From: Opitutaceae bacterium
Lineage (GTDB): Bacteria; Verrucomicrobiota; Verrucomicrobiia; Opitutales; Opitutaceae
Direction: 5' to 3'
Length of the DNA: 64,000 nucleotides
Assembly (NCBI GenBank): GCA_016711225.1
Contig: JADJTK010000008.1
Location: 1-64,000 of the forward strand
The position numbers and the translations under genes are program-made. Positions 44,301 through 53,030 of the stretch are shown in pieces. The stretch's first letter is position 1, and each line of letters opens with the position of its first letter. The notes below the pieces were generated by a model, which ran no database searches, had not been told where the DNA came from, and worked only from the letters and a program-made list of their open reading frames with translations.

Positions 44301-44741
44301 GTGCGCGGACGCAAGCAAGACGGCTACACCGCGTTGCGCGATGCCGAGCTGGCCGGCAGCGAATGCCCCCCGATCCAGGCCCGCGTGCCCTCGGGTTACA
44401 TCGGCGAGGTGCGGCTGCGCATCGACATCTACCGGCGGCTGGCCATCGCCTCCACCCTGGCCGAGGTGCGCCAAGTCGAGACCGACCTCAAGGACCGCTT
44501 CGGAGCCTTCGGCGAGGAGGTGCGGGCCCTGCTCCTCATCACCGAAATTCGCGTACGCGCGGAACAGAAGCGGATTCTCTCGGTCGAGACGGAGGGCAAC
44601 CGGCTCAAATGCCTGAGCGACAGCGGCCGCCGCGACGACTATTGCATGCTCTCGGGCCGGTTTCCCCGCTTGACCGCACCTACTGCGCAAAAAAGACTCC
44701 GCGAAATCTGCACGTTCTTGAACAATCTTCCTACTCCATGA
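41316..44741 (+). CDS. mfd: Transcription-repair coupling factor
   Basis: Mfd removes RNA polymerase stalled at lesions and recruits UvrA. The 1,141-residue protein has a UvrB-homology region (about 10-330, with YAVRGGIIDVYP), a CarD-like RNAP-interacting domain (about 450-510: LVEGDHVVHLQRGIGIF), the helicase core (GDVGFGKTE Walker A at about 610, VIDEEQRFGVKH, SATPIPRTL, QLRGRVGR) and a C-terminal TRCF domain (GYIGEVRLRIDIYRRL). Length is normal for Mfd. Its last bases overlap the next gene. Confidence 0.96.
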   Translation: MPVSPSRSRLVGVCPAAVPFVTEALLRRRPAPVWLVIVENARAGEQLAEALALAHSLSGDSRRLELAQLPAQPDAQTGMREAFALASDRLCALGHLRARRAFSGENWDETLVVLATPAALFQSVPALDALAVREIALAPGQQIPFADLVAKLTALDYDHEPLCEQPGQYAVRGGIIDVYPVTAAAPVRVDFFGDVIEELRQFDPVTQRSGEKLPSVVLSASPSLELPTAHTGLAAYLGPRTHLLAIDPPELELAYAAELRTATDDHGLPATLAQGVEALLGGRADRGDWLGGLFDLDVASEFFPADESAQETWPTVSLALHRTHPEPHLIAEDRLNAEQEARRRFLLEVAGWAREGWRIHFVLPREAEEQRVREILAEEKIKIRQPVWARGSLDEGCKLGTERGVGPGWAVLPEGCPGAILVSETEIFGRHRPRRAGARRQVTAQVAQVDQLLDFADLVEGDHVVHLQRGIGIFRGLTHIESGGQTREVLSVEFADQITLHVPLQESHLLSRYVGLSKSKPTLAKIGSNRWEKTRQAAELATIDLAAELLEVQAKRDSQPGHPFGPDTVWQQEFEASFPFTETPDQLKAIVDTKADLEKSRPTDRLICGDVGFGKTEVAIRAAFKAVMGGKQVALLVPTTVLAQQHLNTFEERMAGYPVVVEMLSRFRTRAEQTKIVAGLAAGAIDIVIGTHRLLQHDLVFKDLGLVVIDEEQRFGVKHKEAFKRWRANVDMLSMSATPIPRTLYLALVGARDLSVIETPPVNRLPIQTIVKSYDDKLVVEAVRHEVRRGGQVFYLHNRVQTIEAVAQHLRELLPDLAIGVGHGQMDEVELERVMTEFVAGRYQVLVCTTIIESGLDIPNCNTIIIEGADRFGLSQLYQLRGRVGRFKHQAYAYLLLHRHARLLDHARNRLNAIRQYNQLGAGFRIAMRDLELRGAGNLLGSEQSGHVAGVGFELYCQLLRQSIARLKGEKTATLIRANVKLDFVFIGEGAPDPAVRGRKQDGYTALRDAELAGSECPPIQARVPSGYIGEVRLRIDIYRRLAIASTLAEVRQVETDLKDRFGAFGEEVRALLLITEIRVRAEQKRILSVETEGNRLKCLSDSGRRDDYCMLSGRFPRLTAPTAQKRLREICTFLNNLPTP

Positions 44742-45733
44742 CTGTCCGCCCCTATCTTCTGAGTGCCGCCGCCGCGTTCATCGTGCTGACCCACTCCGTG
44801 GCCGCCGAAGAGGAGAAGCCCAAGGACCGGCTCGACCTGCGCTTCGAGAACGGCATCGTCGCCGTCGTCGAGGACCGCGCCATCACGGTCGAGGAGGTGC
44901 GCCGCGAACTCGGGCCGCTCATCCCCGAACTCCAGCGCCAGAATAGTTCCGAGGCCGAATACAACAAGGCCTTGGAGGCGCTCCAGAGCGACATCATCCA
45001 GAACCTCATCGATCGGGTGCTGATCGTGAAGGAATTCCGCAAGGACGAGAAGAAGAAGATCCCCCCGCAGTACGTCGACAACGAGATTGCCGATACGCAG
45101 AACAACCAGTTCGAGGGCGATCGTTCCAAGTTTCTGGCCTACCTGCGCGCGAAGGGCAAAACCCAGCGCGAATACCGCAAGGAAGTCGAGGAGGACATCA
45201 TTTACAGCTACATGCGCCAGCAGCTGCGCAAGAGCACCAGCCTCATCAGCCCGGTCAAGATCGAGACCTACTACAACGAGAACAAGGACAAGTTCTACCA
45301 GGACGACGCCGTCGACCTGCGCCTCATCCAGCTCAACCGCGAGAAGCTTACCGACGAGCAGTTCAAGGCGCGTACCGACGACGTGATCGCCCGCCTCAAT
45401 GCCGGCGAGAAGTTCGAGGACGTCGCCAAGGACGTGAGCGCCGATGCCCGTAAGGCTCGCGGCGGCGACTGGGGTTGGCAGAAGCGCGGCGACCTGCGCA
45501 AGGAGTTTGTCGATCAGCTCTTCACCCTGGAGAAGGGCCGTTTCACCCAGCCAATCATCGTGGGCGACAGCGCCTACGTGCTCTACGTCAATGAGCGCAA
45601 ATTCGCAGGCATTGAACCGGTTGATGCGGTGCGCGACCAGATCGAGAAGATCCTGGTGTCGCAAATGGCCCGTGAAGCACAGGAAAAGTGGCTGGAGCGC
45701 CTGCGCCGCAACGGCTACGTGAAATACTACTGA
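44738..45733 (+). CDS. SurA/PpiC-like periplasmic peptidyl-prolyl isomerase
   Basis: The 331-residue protein has a signal peptide (core LLSAAAAFIVLTHSVAA, cleavage before EEEK) and a SurA-type N-terminal helical domain (about 35-170, with NGIVAVVEDRAITVEEVRREL). A parvulin domain follows (about 190-285: YQDDAVDLRLIQLNREK, RGGDWGWQ, GDSAYVLYVNE). It should help outer-membrane proteins fold. The ATG overlaps the mfd stop (ATGA), so it is translationally coupled to mfd. A terminator follows. Confidence 0.9.
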   Translation: MTVRPYLLSAAAAFIVLTHSVAAEEEKPKDRLDLRFENGIVAVVEDRAITVEEVRRELGPLIPELQRQNSSEAEYNKALEALQSDIIQNLIDRVLIVKEFRKDEKKKIPPQYVDNEIADTQNNQFEGDRSKFLAYLRAKGKTQREYRKEVEEDIIYSYMRQQLRKSTSLISPVKIETYYNENKDKFYQDDAVDLRLIQLNREKLTDEQFKARTDDVIARLNAGEKFEDVAKDVSADARKARGGDWGWQKRGDLRKEFVDQLFTLEKGRFTQPIIVGDSAYVLYVNERKFAGIEPVDAVRDQIEKILVSQMAREAQEKWLERLRRNGYVKYY

Positions 45734-45765
45734 GCCGCCGGGACCGCCCCGCTTCCACACTTTCG

Positions 45766-45802
45766 CAGGCCGCATCCACCCTGGGTGCGGCCTGTTTGTT
45801 TT
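45766..45802 (+). terminator. Rho-independent terminator after the foldase gene
   Basis: CAGGCCGCA (45,766-45,774) pairs with TGCGGCCTG (45,786-45,794), followed by TTTGTTTT. It ends the mfd-foldase unit. Confidence 0.9.
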
Positions 45803-45889
45803 GAGGGGCCCGGCCGGCCGCCTCCGCGTTTCCGCTTGCCGCGCCCACCGGCGGGTCGCACGTTCGCCCGCTTATTCCGCTTTAGCGCC

Positions 45890-47704
45890 ATGAACCAATC
45901 CATCCGCAACATCGCAATCATCGCCCACGTTGACCACGGCAAGACCACGCTCGTGGACAAATTGCTCAAAGAGGGCGGAGTTTTCCGCGCCAACCAGCAA
46001 GTCGAGGAGCGCGCCATGGATTCCATGGATCTTGAGCGCGAGAAGGGCATCACGATTAAGGCCAAGAACACGTCTGTCCATTACCAGGACAAGATCATCA
46101 ACATCGTCGACACTCCCGGACACGCCGACTTCGGCGGCGAGGTTGAGCGCGCCCTGCGCATGGTCGACGGCGTGCTGCTGCTCGTCGACGCCTACGACGG
46201 CCCCCAGGCCCAGACCCGCTTCGTGCTGCGCAAGGCCCTGCAACACGGCCTCAAGGTCATCATCGTGGTCAACAAGATCGACCGCGAAAACGCCAACCCC
46301 AAGGGCGCCTACGACAAGGTCCTGGAACTCCTCCTCGAGCTCAACGCCACCGAGGAGCAGTTCGACGCCCCCGTCGTTTACGGTTCGGGCCGCGACGGCT
46401 TCATGATGAAGGAGCTCGGTGACGAGCGCACGAACATGACTCCGCTCTTCGACACCATCCTCGAGCACGTTCCGCCGCCGTTCGCCAAGCCCAACGACCC
46501 CTTCCACATGCTCGTCTCCAACATTGATTGGAGCGACTACGTCGGCCGTATCGCCATCGGCAAGATTCTCGGCGGCAAGGTCGCCGTGGGCGACACCGTC
46601 TGGGTCATCCGCCATTCCGACGGCAAGCGCATCCGCGCCAAGACCACCAAGGTCTTCGAGTACTCCGGCCTGGGCACCAACGAGTCCCTCAACGCGGTCG
46701 CCGGCAACATCGTCGGAATCGCCGGCTTCGAGGACATCGACATCGGCGACACCATCGCTTGCGCCGAGGATGCCCATCCCCTGCCCTTCACCCAAGTCGA
46801 TCCCCCGACCCTCGAAATGCAGCTCGCCGTCAACGACGGCCCGCTCGTGGGCAAGGACGGCAAATACGTGACCTCCCGCCAGGTACGCGACCGCATCTTC
46901 AAGGAAGCGAAGATCAACATTTCCATCAACGTCGAGGACACCGCCTCGGCCGGCGTCACCAACATCAAGGCCCGTGGCGCGATGCAGATCGCTGTGCTCG
47001 TCGAAACGATGCGCCGCGAAGGCTACGAGGTGCTCGTCTCCCGCCCGACCGTCATCACCAAGATCGTCGATGGCGCCACCCATGAGCCGTACGAAACCCT
47101 CTGGGTCGAAATCCCCGAGGAGTGCATCGGCTCCGTGATGCAGAATTTGGCCAACCGCAAAGGTCTCATCACGAGCATGGAGAAGCACCACTCCACGACC
47201 ATGATGGAGGCCACGGTCACCACGCGCGGCCTCATCGGTTTCGAAATCGATCTGGTCAATCTGACCAACGGCCGCGGCGTGATGAGCCATCTCTTCAAGG
47301 AGTACGGCCCGCACGTGGGTGAGTTGAAGACCCGCATCACCGGCACCCTCATCGCGACCGATCCGGGCATCGCCACCGCCTACGCCCTCGATGCGCTGGG
47401 CGAGCGCGGCAAGTTCTTTGTCGGCGCCGGCGACGAAGTGTACGAAGGCATGATCGTGGGTGAAAATCCGCGCGCCGAGGACATGCCGATCAACCCGACA
47501 AAGGAGAAGCACCTCTCCAACGTGCGTTCCCAGGGTGAAGGCAAAGGCATTCAGCTCGCCCCGCCCACCCGTTTCTCGCTCGAGCGCGCGATCGAATACA
47601 TCGCCGCCGACGAGTACGTCGAGGTCACGCCCAAGGTCATTCGGATGCGCAAGCGCATCCTCGATGGCAACAAGCGCAAGCGCGCGGGCAACCAGCCGGC
47701 CTGA
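45890..47704 (+). CDS. typA: Ribosome-binding GTPase TypA/BipA
   Basis: TypA is a translational GTPase needed for ribosome assembly under stress. The 604-residue protein has the G domain motifs (AHVDHGKTT, DTPGHADFGGEVERAL, NKIDR), the beta-barrel domain II, and the C-terminal domains typical of TypA (VTTRGLIGFEIDLVN, EYGPHVGELKTRITG), plus a Lys/Arg-rich tail. The start ATG at 45,890 gives the standard RNIAIIAHVDHG beginning; the extra residues of the open frame before it are not conserved. It is a single-gene unit bounded by terminators on both sides. Confidence 0.96.
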   Translation: MNQSIRNIAIIAHVDHGKTTLVDKLLKEGGVFRANQQVEERAMDSMDLEREKGITIKAKNTSVHYQDKIINIVDTPGHADFGGEVERALRMVDGVLLLVDAYDGPQAQTRFVLRKALQHGLKVIIVVNKIDRENANPKGAYDKVLELLLELNATEEQFDAPVVYGSGRDGFMMKELGDERTNMTPLFDTILEHVPPPFAKPNDPFHMLVSNIDWSDYVGRIAIGKILGGKVAVGDTVWVIRHSDGKRIRAKTTKVFEYSGLGTNESLNAVAGNIVGIAGFEDIDIGDTIACAEDAHPLPFTQVDPPTLEMQLAVNDGPLVGKDGKYVTSRQVRDRIFKEAKINISINVEDTASAGVTNIKARGAMQIAVLVETMRREGYEVLVSRPTVITKIVDGATHEPYETLWVEIPEECIGSVMQNLANRKGLITSMEKHHSTTMMEATVTTRGLIGFEIDLVNLTNGRGVMSHLFKEYGPHVGELKTRITGTLIATDPGIATAYALDALGERGKFFVGAGDEVYEGMIVGENPRAEDMPINPTKEKHLSNVRSQGEGKGIQLAPPTRFSLERAIEYIAADEYVEVTPKVIRMRKRILDGNKRKRAGNQPA

Positions 47705-47728
47705 GCCGATTCGTTTTCCCGGACCCGT

Positions 47729-47779
47729 AACCCGCAGGTTGGAGTGCCTCACGGCGCTCCGGCCTGCGGGTTTCTTTTT
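47729..47779 (+). terminator. Terminator after typA
   Basis: The outer stem AACCCGCAGG (47,729-47,738) pairs with CCTGCGGGTT (47,763-47,772), with an inner GGAGTGCC/GGCGCTCC stem, followed by TTCTTTTT. Confidence 0.9.
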
Positions 47780-47865
47780 GCCCGATTCAATATCGCCGCA
47801 TGCGAGGCACTCGGCGCCGGGGTTTCCCGTTTGCCGCCCCAGTCCTTGGGCCGCATCCGAGAGGT

Positions 47866-50127
47866 ATGCTTTCGCGCCTCACCCCCGCCATAGTCGTCCT
47901 TGCCGCGTGCCCCCTTTTCGCGACCACCGCTGCACAACCTCCACGCAGCCCCGGGGCACCGGGCCCCGCAGCCACGAGCAGCGAAACATCCCTGCCTGTT
48001 TCCGCTACCCTGCCCTTCCAGAATCCGGACCTCCCCACCGAGCAGCGTATCACCGACCTGATCGCTCGCCTCACCCTGGAGGAAAAGATCGATTGCCTGG
48101 CCTTGAAGGCGGCGGTTCCCCGCCTGGGCGTGAAGGGCTCGCCCCACATTGAGGGCTACCACGGCGTGGCGCAGGGAGGCCCCAGCAATTGGGGACGGCG
48201 CAACCCCACCGCCACCACCCAGTTCCCGCAAGCCTACGGTCTTGGCGAGACGTGGGATCCGGAACTTGTCCACGCAGTTGCCGCCCAGGAGGCACTCGAG
48301 GCCCGCTACCTCTACCAGAGCGAGAAGTACGCCCGCTCGGGCCTCATCGTGCGCGCGCCCAATGCCGACCTCGCCCGCGACCCGCGCTGGGGCCGCACCG
48401 AGGAGGTCTTCGGTGAGGACGCCTTCCACGTTGGCACCCTGGCCACCGCCTTCACCCATGGACTGCAGGGCGACGACCCGCGCTACTGGAAGACCGCCGC
48501 CCTGGTGAAACACTTCCTCGCCAATTCCAACGAGGACGGTCGCGAGTTCTCCTCCTCCAACTTCGACGAGAGGCTCTGGCGCGAGTACTACGCCAAACCC
48601 TTCGAGATGGCGGTCCGTCAGGGTGGCGCGCGCGCAATCATGGCCGCCTACAACGCGGTCAACGGCACGCCCGCCCACGTGCATCCCATGCTTCGCGACA
48701 TCGTCGTGCGCGAGTGGGGCCTGGACGGCATTGTCTGCACCGACGGCGGTGGCCTGCGCCTGCTCGTCGAGAAACACAAGGCCTTCCCGGACCTTCCCAC
48801 CGCGGCCGCCGCGTGCATGAAAGCCGGCATCAATCATTTCCTGGACCGCCATAAGGACGCGGTGACCGAGGCCCTCGCCCGCAAGCTCCTCACCGAGACC
48901 GACCTCGACGCCGCGCTGCGCGGCCTCTTCCGCGTCTCCATCCACCTCGGCCTCCTCGATCCGGCCGAACGTGTACCGTACTCGACAATCGGTACCGCCG
49001 GCACCCCCGAGCCGTGGGCTCAGCCCGAGACCCGAGCCTTCGTGCGCCGTGTCACCCAGCGCTCGATCGTCCTGCTGAAAAACTCCGCCGCTCTCCTCCC
49101 ACTCGACAAGGACAAGCTCAAGTCCATCGCCGTGGTCGGCCCCCTTGGCAATACCGTCCTTGCCGACTGGTACAGCGGCACAGCGCCCTACACCGTCTCG
49201 CCCCGCGAAGGCATTGAAAGATTCCTCGCGCCCACAACCCCGGGCGCCGCCGGCGGGGCCTCCGTCAACTGGGTGGGCGACTTCGGGGCCACCGCCCTGG
49301 AGGCCGTGCGCAAAGCCGACGTCGCGGTCGTCTGCGTGGGCAATCACCCGCTAGGCAACGCCGGCTGGGAGACCGTCACCGATCCCAGCGACGGCAAGGA
49401 GGCCGTTGATCGCAAGTCCATCAACCTCCCGCCCGAACAGGAGGATTTCGTGCGCCGCGCCTACGCCGCCAACCCGCGCACCATCGTGGTGCTCGTCTCC
49501 AACTTTCCAATCGCCCTCCCCTGGGCTGCCGAGCACGCCAGCACCATTGTCCACCTCACCCACGCCAGTCAGGAGCAGGGTAATGCCCTCGCCGATGTTC
49601 TCTTTGGCGCCGTCAACCCGGGCGGCAAGCTCACGCAGACCTGGCCCAAGTCGCTCGACCAGCTCCCGCCGATGATGGGCTACGATCTTCGCCAGGGCCG
49701 TACCTACCAGTACTTCACGGGCGCACCCCAGTATCCGTTCGGCTATGGCCTAAGCTACACTACCTTCGCCTTCTCCGGCCTGCGCGCCGGCGCCGCCATG
49801 GTTTCCGCCGCCGGCACCCTCACCGTTGGCGTCGACCTCAAGAACACGGGTTCCCGGGACGGCGACGAGGTGATACAGCTCTACGTGCGCTATCCCGCGT
49901 CGAAGGTCTCGCGCCCGCTCAAGCAGCTGCGCGCCTTCAAGCGAGTGACCGTCGCTGCCGGCGCCACCTCGACCGTCGAGCTCTCGCTCCCGGCCGCGGA
50001 CCTCGCCTATTGGGATACCACCACGCACGCCTGGGTCGTGGAGCCCGGCCCGGTCGAGCTGCTCGTCGGTTCCTCCTCCGCCGACTGCGATCTCCCGCAA
50101 CGGACGATGATCACCATCTCTCCCTAA
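47866..50127 (+). CDS. Secreted GH3-family beta-glucosidase or beta-xylosidase
   Basis: The 753-residue enzyme begins with a signal peptide (AIVVLAACPLFATTAAQ) and a long Pro/Ala-rich linker. The GH3 N-terminal barrel covers about 55-345, with the nucleophile Asp293 in IVCTDGGG and the substrate-binding segments LVRAPNADLARDPRWGRTEE and KHFLANSNEDGR. The alpha/beta sandwich domain follows (about 385-590), then a fibronectin III-like domain (about 640-750) after YPFGYGLSYTTF. It cleaves terminal beta-linked glucose or xylose; which one is not resolved. It follows typA's terminator with a GAGAGG ribosome site seven bases from the ATG. Confidence 0.9.
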   Translation: MLSRLTPAIVVLAACPLFATTAAQPPRSPGAPGPAATSSETSLPVSATLPFQNPDLPTEQRITDLIARLTLEEKIDCLALKAAVPRLGVKGSPHIEGYHGVAQGGPSNWGRRNPTATTQFPQAYGLGETWDPELVHAVAAQEALEARYLYQSEKYARSGLIVRAPNADLARDPRWGRTEEVFGEDAFHVGTLATAFTHGLQGDDPRYWKTAALVKHFLANSNEDGREFSSSNFDERLWREYYAKPFEMAVRQGGARAIMAAYNAVNGTPAHVHPMLRDIVVREWGLDGIVCTDGGGLRLLVEKHKAFPDLPTAAAACMKAGINHFLDRHKDAVTEALARKLLTETDLDAALRGLFRVSIHLGLLDPAERVPYSTIGTAGTPEPWAQPETRAFVRRVTQRSIVLLKNSAALLPLDKDKLKSIAVVGPLGNTVLADWYSGTAPYTVSPREGIERFLAPTTPGAAGGASVNWVGDFGATALEAVRKADVAVVCVGNHPLGNAGWETVTDPSDGKEAVDRKSINLPPEQEDFVRRAYAANPRTIVVLVSNFPIALPWAAEHASTIVHLTHASQEQGNALADVLFGAVNPGGKLTQTWPKSLDQLPPMMGYDLRQGRTYQYFTGAPQYPFGYGLSYTTFAFSGLRAGAAMVSAAGTLTVGVDLKNTGSRDGDEVIQLYVRYPASKVSRPLKQLRAFKRVTVAAGATSTVELSLPAADLAYWDTTTHAWVVEPGPVELLVGSSSADCDLPQRTMITISP

Positions 50128-50448
50128 CCGCGGCCAGCAGCCCTGCCTCGATGCGGTCGGGGGCTCGCCGTCGCGGCGCAATACTCTCGCCGGCACACCC
50201 GTGGGCCGCCCCGCAGTCGCAACGGGCCAAGGCGAGCCACCGCGGACGCCCATTCCGTTACGCGGTCCCCCATTGCGATCGGCGTCCTGCGACCTGTTGA
50301 TTCAAGAAGTTCAGGACAGGATCGCTACCGCCGCCCGGCTCACTGCCCGGCCGGAACTGATCCACGCCCGTGCACAGTTTGGTTCGTCGCCGTGCAAAAC
50401 ACCCTTGCCAAAGCGGCCTCGGCGTCGCGGAATCCGCACCTAGCAAAC
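50128..50448. other. Gene-free gap before tRNA-Arg
   Basis: I see no credible gene, terminator or repeat in this 321-base gap after the GH3 gene. Confidence 0.5.
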
Positions 50449-50523
50449 GGGATCGTATTTCAACGGATAGAATGGTGGCCTCCGAAGCCGCAGATGTGGG
50501 TTCGATTCCCGCCGATCCCGCCA
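50449..50523 (+). tRNA. tRNA-Arg (anticodon CCG), CCA encoded
   Basis: The acceptor stem GGGATCG pairs with CGATCCC, the anticodon stem GTGGC/GCCGC frames the loop CTCCGAA with anticodon CCG at 50,482-50,484, and the T arm is GTGGG-TTCGATT-CCCGC. The discriminator is G and CCA is encoded. The D stem has only three ordinary pairs. CGG is a likely common codon in this genome, so the gene is expected. Confidence 0.94.
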
Positions 50524-50603
50524 CCTCTGAGAAGCCTCGGAAAGTGACCGCAGTGCTAACGCTCCTGCTAAAGGCAGCCCCCTGAATCCTAGTGGCGACG
50601 CCC

Positions 50604-52583
50604 TCACTTCCCCTCGTTTAGGGAGCGGCGTACCGCCAACGCCAGCTCACCGGCCTTGTAGGGCTTGGGCAGGAAATTGGGACTCGCCCCCTCGGCGCCA
50701 TCGTATTGGGCCACCTCACGGGTGTACCCACTGCAGAAAAGCACCTTCAGATCCGAGCGCTGCAGTTGCAGGCGTGCGGCCAGCTCGTGGCCGGACATGC
50801 CTCCGGGCATCACGATGTCGGTGAACAGCAGATCCACCCGGCCGCCCAGTTCGCCCCAAAGTCGCAGCGCCGCCGGCGCGTTGTCGGCCTCCAGCACGGT
50901 GTAACCGAGCCGGCGCAACGCCATACGCGCCACCGCCCGCACGGCCACCTCATCCTCCACCACGAGGATCGTCTCGCAACCGCCAGGCAATTGCTCCGTC
51001 GCGGCCGGGGAATTGGTCGCCACCGCCTTGGCACGGGTCAGCGCCGGCAGATACACCCGAAACTTCGTGCCCACCCCCTGCTGGCTCTCCACCTCAACCC
51101 AGCCGTCGTGCTGGCGCACCACCGCATAGACGATAGACAAGCCCAGCCCCGTCCCCTTGCCCACCTCCTTGGTGGTAAAGAACGGTTCGAAGATGCGCGC
51201 GAGAATCTCCGGGGCGATGCCCCCTCCTGTGTCCGACACGCTCAGGCATACAAAAGCCCCCGGCCGCGCCTGGGCATGGCGCTCGGCATGGGCCTCGTCG
51301 ACGATGGCCGCGTCGAGCTCGATCAGTAGCCGCCCTCCCCGGGGCATGGCATCGCGCGCATTGACCGCCAAGTTCATGAGCACCTGCTCAAGCATGCCCG
51401 GATCGGCATGGATGGTGGGCAGTTCCGGGCCGAACCGACTCTCCAAGACCACGTCCTCACCGAGCACGCGTCGCAGCAGTTTGGTCATGCCCCCCACCAG
51501 CTCGCTGGGGTCAAGGTTCTTGGCAGCCTTCACCTGCCGGCGGCTGAAGGTCAACAGCTGTCGGGTGAGGTTGCTGGCCCGCTCGGCCGCCGTAGCGATC
51601 TCCTCGATGCCCGCCAGGGTCTCCCGTGGCAGGGCCCCGCGCATCTTCAGCATCGAGATCTGCATTTGGATGATCGTGAGCAGATTGTTGAAATCGTGCG
51701 CCACTCCGCCCGCCAGTTGGCCCACCGCCTCCATTTTCTGGGACTGGCGGAACTGCTCCTCCAACTGCAGCTTCTCGGTGATGTCGCCCACATAGCAATG
51801 CACGACGTTGAGTGAGACGATCGGGTAGAAGGACCAGGAAAGCGTTCGCACCCCGCAGCGCGTCTCGTGACGCAAGCGCTGCCGCTGCGTGCTCAGGCAG
51901 TCCGCCACGATCACCGCGTGGTCCGCCGGAAGAAGGCCCACCAGCGACTCCACGCCCACCGACTGCGCCAGCGACACCGCTGCGCGGTTGAAATAGGACA
52001 GCCGGCCGGCCAGGTCGAATTCGAGCACCGGATTCGGGTTAAGCTCGGGAAACGCGGCCAGCTTGCGGATCTCCGCCGCCGCCCGGTCGCGTTCGCTTTC
52101 GTCGACGATCATCCCCAACAGATAATCGACCCCCTCCAGTTCGAGCCGCTCGAAGAACCCGGTCGAGAGTCGCCGCTCCCCAGCCTTCGTCTTCAGCGAG
52201 ATTTCAACGTACCGCAACGACACCCCCTCGCGCAACCGGTCGAGCAGCTGCTCGCCCTGGTGACGGTCCACGAAGAAGTCGAACTCCTCCACCCTACGCC
52301 CCAGCACCTCCGCGGCGGCGTAGCCGGCAAACTCCACGAAGGCCGCATTGACGTCGATCACCGCGAGGTCGCTCCAGCGCATCAGAACGGTGGCGACCGG
52401 ATTGCTCTGAAACAACCGCTGGAAGAGGTCTTCCTGCACCGTCGCCTGCTCGATGGTGTCGACCGCTGTAGCCACCTCCGGGTGGGCGGGCGCAGCGGCG
52501 ATCTGTGCGCGCAGCATCGCCCGCTCCGGCGCCGTACCGCCGGTGATGAAAACGCGCAAAGGCTGTGGGACCGGCTCGTTCAT
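50604..52583 (-). CDS. PAS-PAS hybrid sensor histidine kinase
   Basis: The 659-residue protein has no membrane segment. Two PAS domains lie at about 55-165 and 180-275, then a HisKA/HATPase pair (phospho-acceptor His296 in GVAHDFNNLL; N box NLAVNARDAM; G boxes SDTGGGI and GKGTGLGLSIV). A receiver with Asp589 (LLFTDIVMPGG) ends the protein. It is a soluble hybrid kinase that should autophosphorylate on His296 and pass the phosphate to its own Asp. The output is probably another phosphotransfer protein, since no regulator gene is next to it. Confidence 0.9.
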   Translation of the reverse strand: MNEPVPQPLRVFITGGTAPERAMLRAQIAAAPAHPEVATAVDTIEQATVQEDLFQRLFQSNPVATVLMRWSDLAVIDVNAAFVEFAGYAAAEVLGRRVEEFDFFVDRHQGEQLLDRLREGVSLRYVEISLKTKAGERRLSTGFFERLELEGVDYLLGMIVDESERDRAAAEIRKLAAFPELNPNPVLEFDLAGRLSYFNRAAVSLAQSVGVESLVGLLPADHAVIVADCLSTQRQRLRHETRCGVRTLSWSFYPIVSLNVVHCYVGDITEKLQLEEQFRQSQKMEAVGQLAGGVAHDFNNLLTIIQMQISMLKMRGALPRETLAGIEEIATAAERASNLTRQLLTFSRRQVKAAKNLDPSELVGGMTKLLRRVLGEDVVLESRFGPELPTIHADPGMLEQVLMNLAVNARDAMPRGGRLLIELDAAIVDEAHAERHAQARPGAFVCLSVSDTGGGIAPEILARIFEPFFTTKEVGKGTGLGLSIVYAVVRQHDGWVEVESQQGVGTKFRVYLPALTRAKAVATNSPAATEQLPGGCETILVVEDEVAVRAVARMALRRLGYTVLEADNAPAALRLWGELGGRVDLLFTDIVMPGGMSGHELAARLQLQRSDLKVLFCSGYTREVAQYDGAEGASPNFLPKPYKAGELALAVRRSLNEGK

Positions 52584-52658
52584 GCGTGCGCCTGACTTTC
52601 TCGCTCCACGCCCTAGCGGCGTCGATGGAAAACTCGCCGCGCATTCAGGGATATTCCC

Positions 52659-53030
52659 CTATCCTTCACTTCGGTCGTCTTCGCCGAGCGCGCGGCGCCG
52701 GGCATCAATCTCCGGGTCGAGCATCGCGCGGAGCATCCCCACCAACTCCGGATCCATACATTCATAGTCATCCGGGATGTCCAGCACGTCGATCGGGGGC
52801 AATTGCAGCGCCACAAAGCGCTCCGCGATACGCTGTCGCTGTTCCCGCTCCATCGCGAAAACCACATCTGCCCAGCACAGGTCCCTTTCACTCACCCGTC
52901 GCGGCGACTCGCTGCGCACGCCGGCCGAGCGCACCTCCACGCGCGGATCTTCGCGATACATCCGCTCCGCGGTAACGCTGCGACGCTTGTTCAGCGCACA
53001 GACAAAGAGCACCCGCAGTCGTCGCGTCAT
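52659..53030 (-). CDS. Protein tyrosine phosphatase-like protein (COG4551-type)
   Basis: This 123-residue protein starts RRLRVLFVCALNKRRS; Cys11, five residues, Arg17 and Ser18 match the P-loop C-x5-R-S of tyrosine phosphatases. It continues VEVRSAGV, LCWADVVFAME and LDIPDDYECMDPELV, the order found in the COG4551 family rather than classic low-molecular-weight phosphatases. It would remove phosphate from Tyr or a small molecule in the cytoplasm. Its ATG overlaps the TGA of the hydrolase gene upstream (positions 53,027-53,030), so the two are translated together. Confidence 0.8.
   Translation of the reverse strand: MTRRLRVLFVCALNKRRSVTAERMYREDPRVEVRSAGVRSESPRRVSERDLCWADVVFAMEREQRQRIAERFVALQLPPIDVLDIPDDYECMDPELVGMLRAMLDPEIDARRRALGEDDRSEG

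Noticed and set aside
42576..44690. A 704-codon minus-strand open frame over mfd
   Set aside because: It mirrors the well-conserved mfd gene and has low-complexity Glu/Val/Leu composition.
45872..47752. A 626-codon minus-strand open frame over typA
   Set aside because: It is opposite typA, which has every family motif; no start, signal or domain supports the antisense frame.
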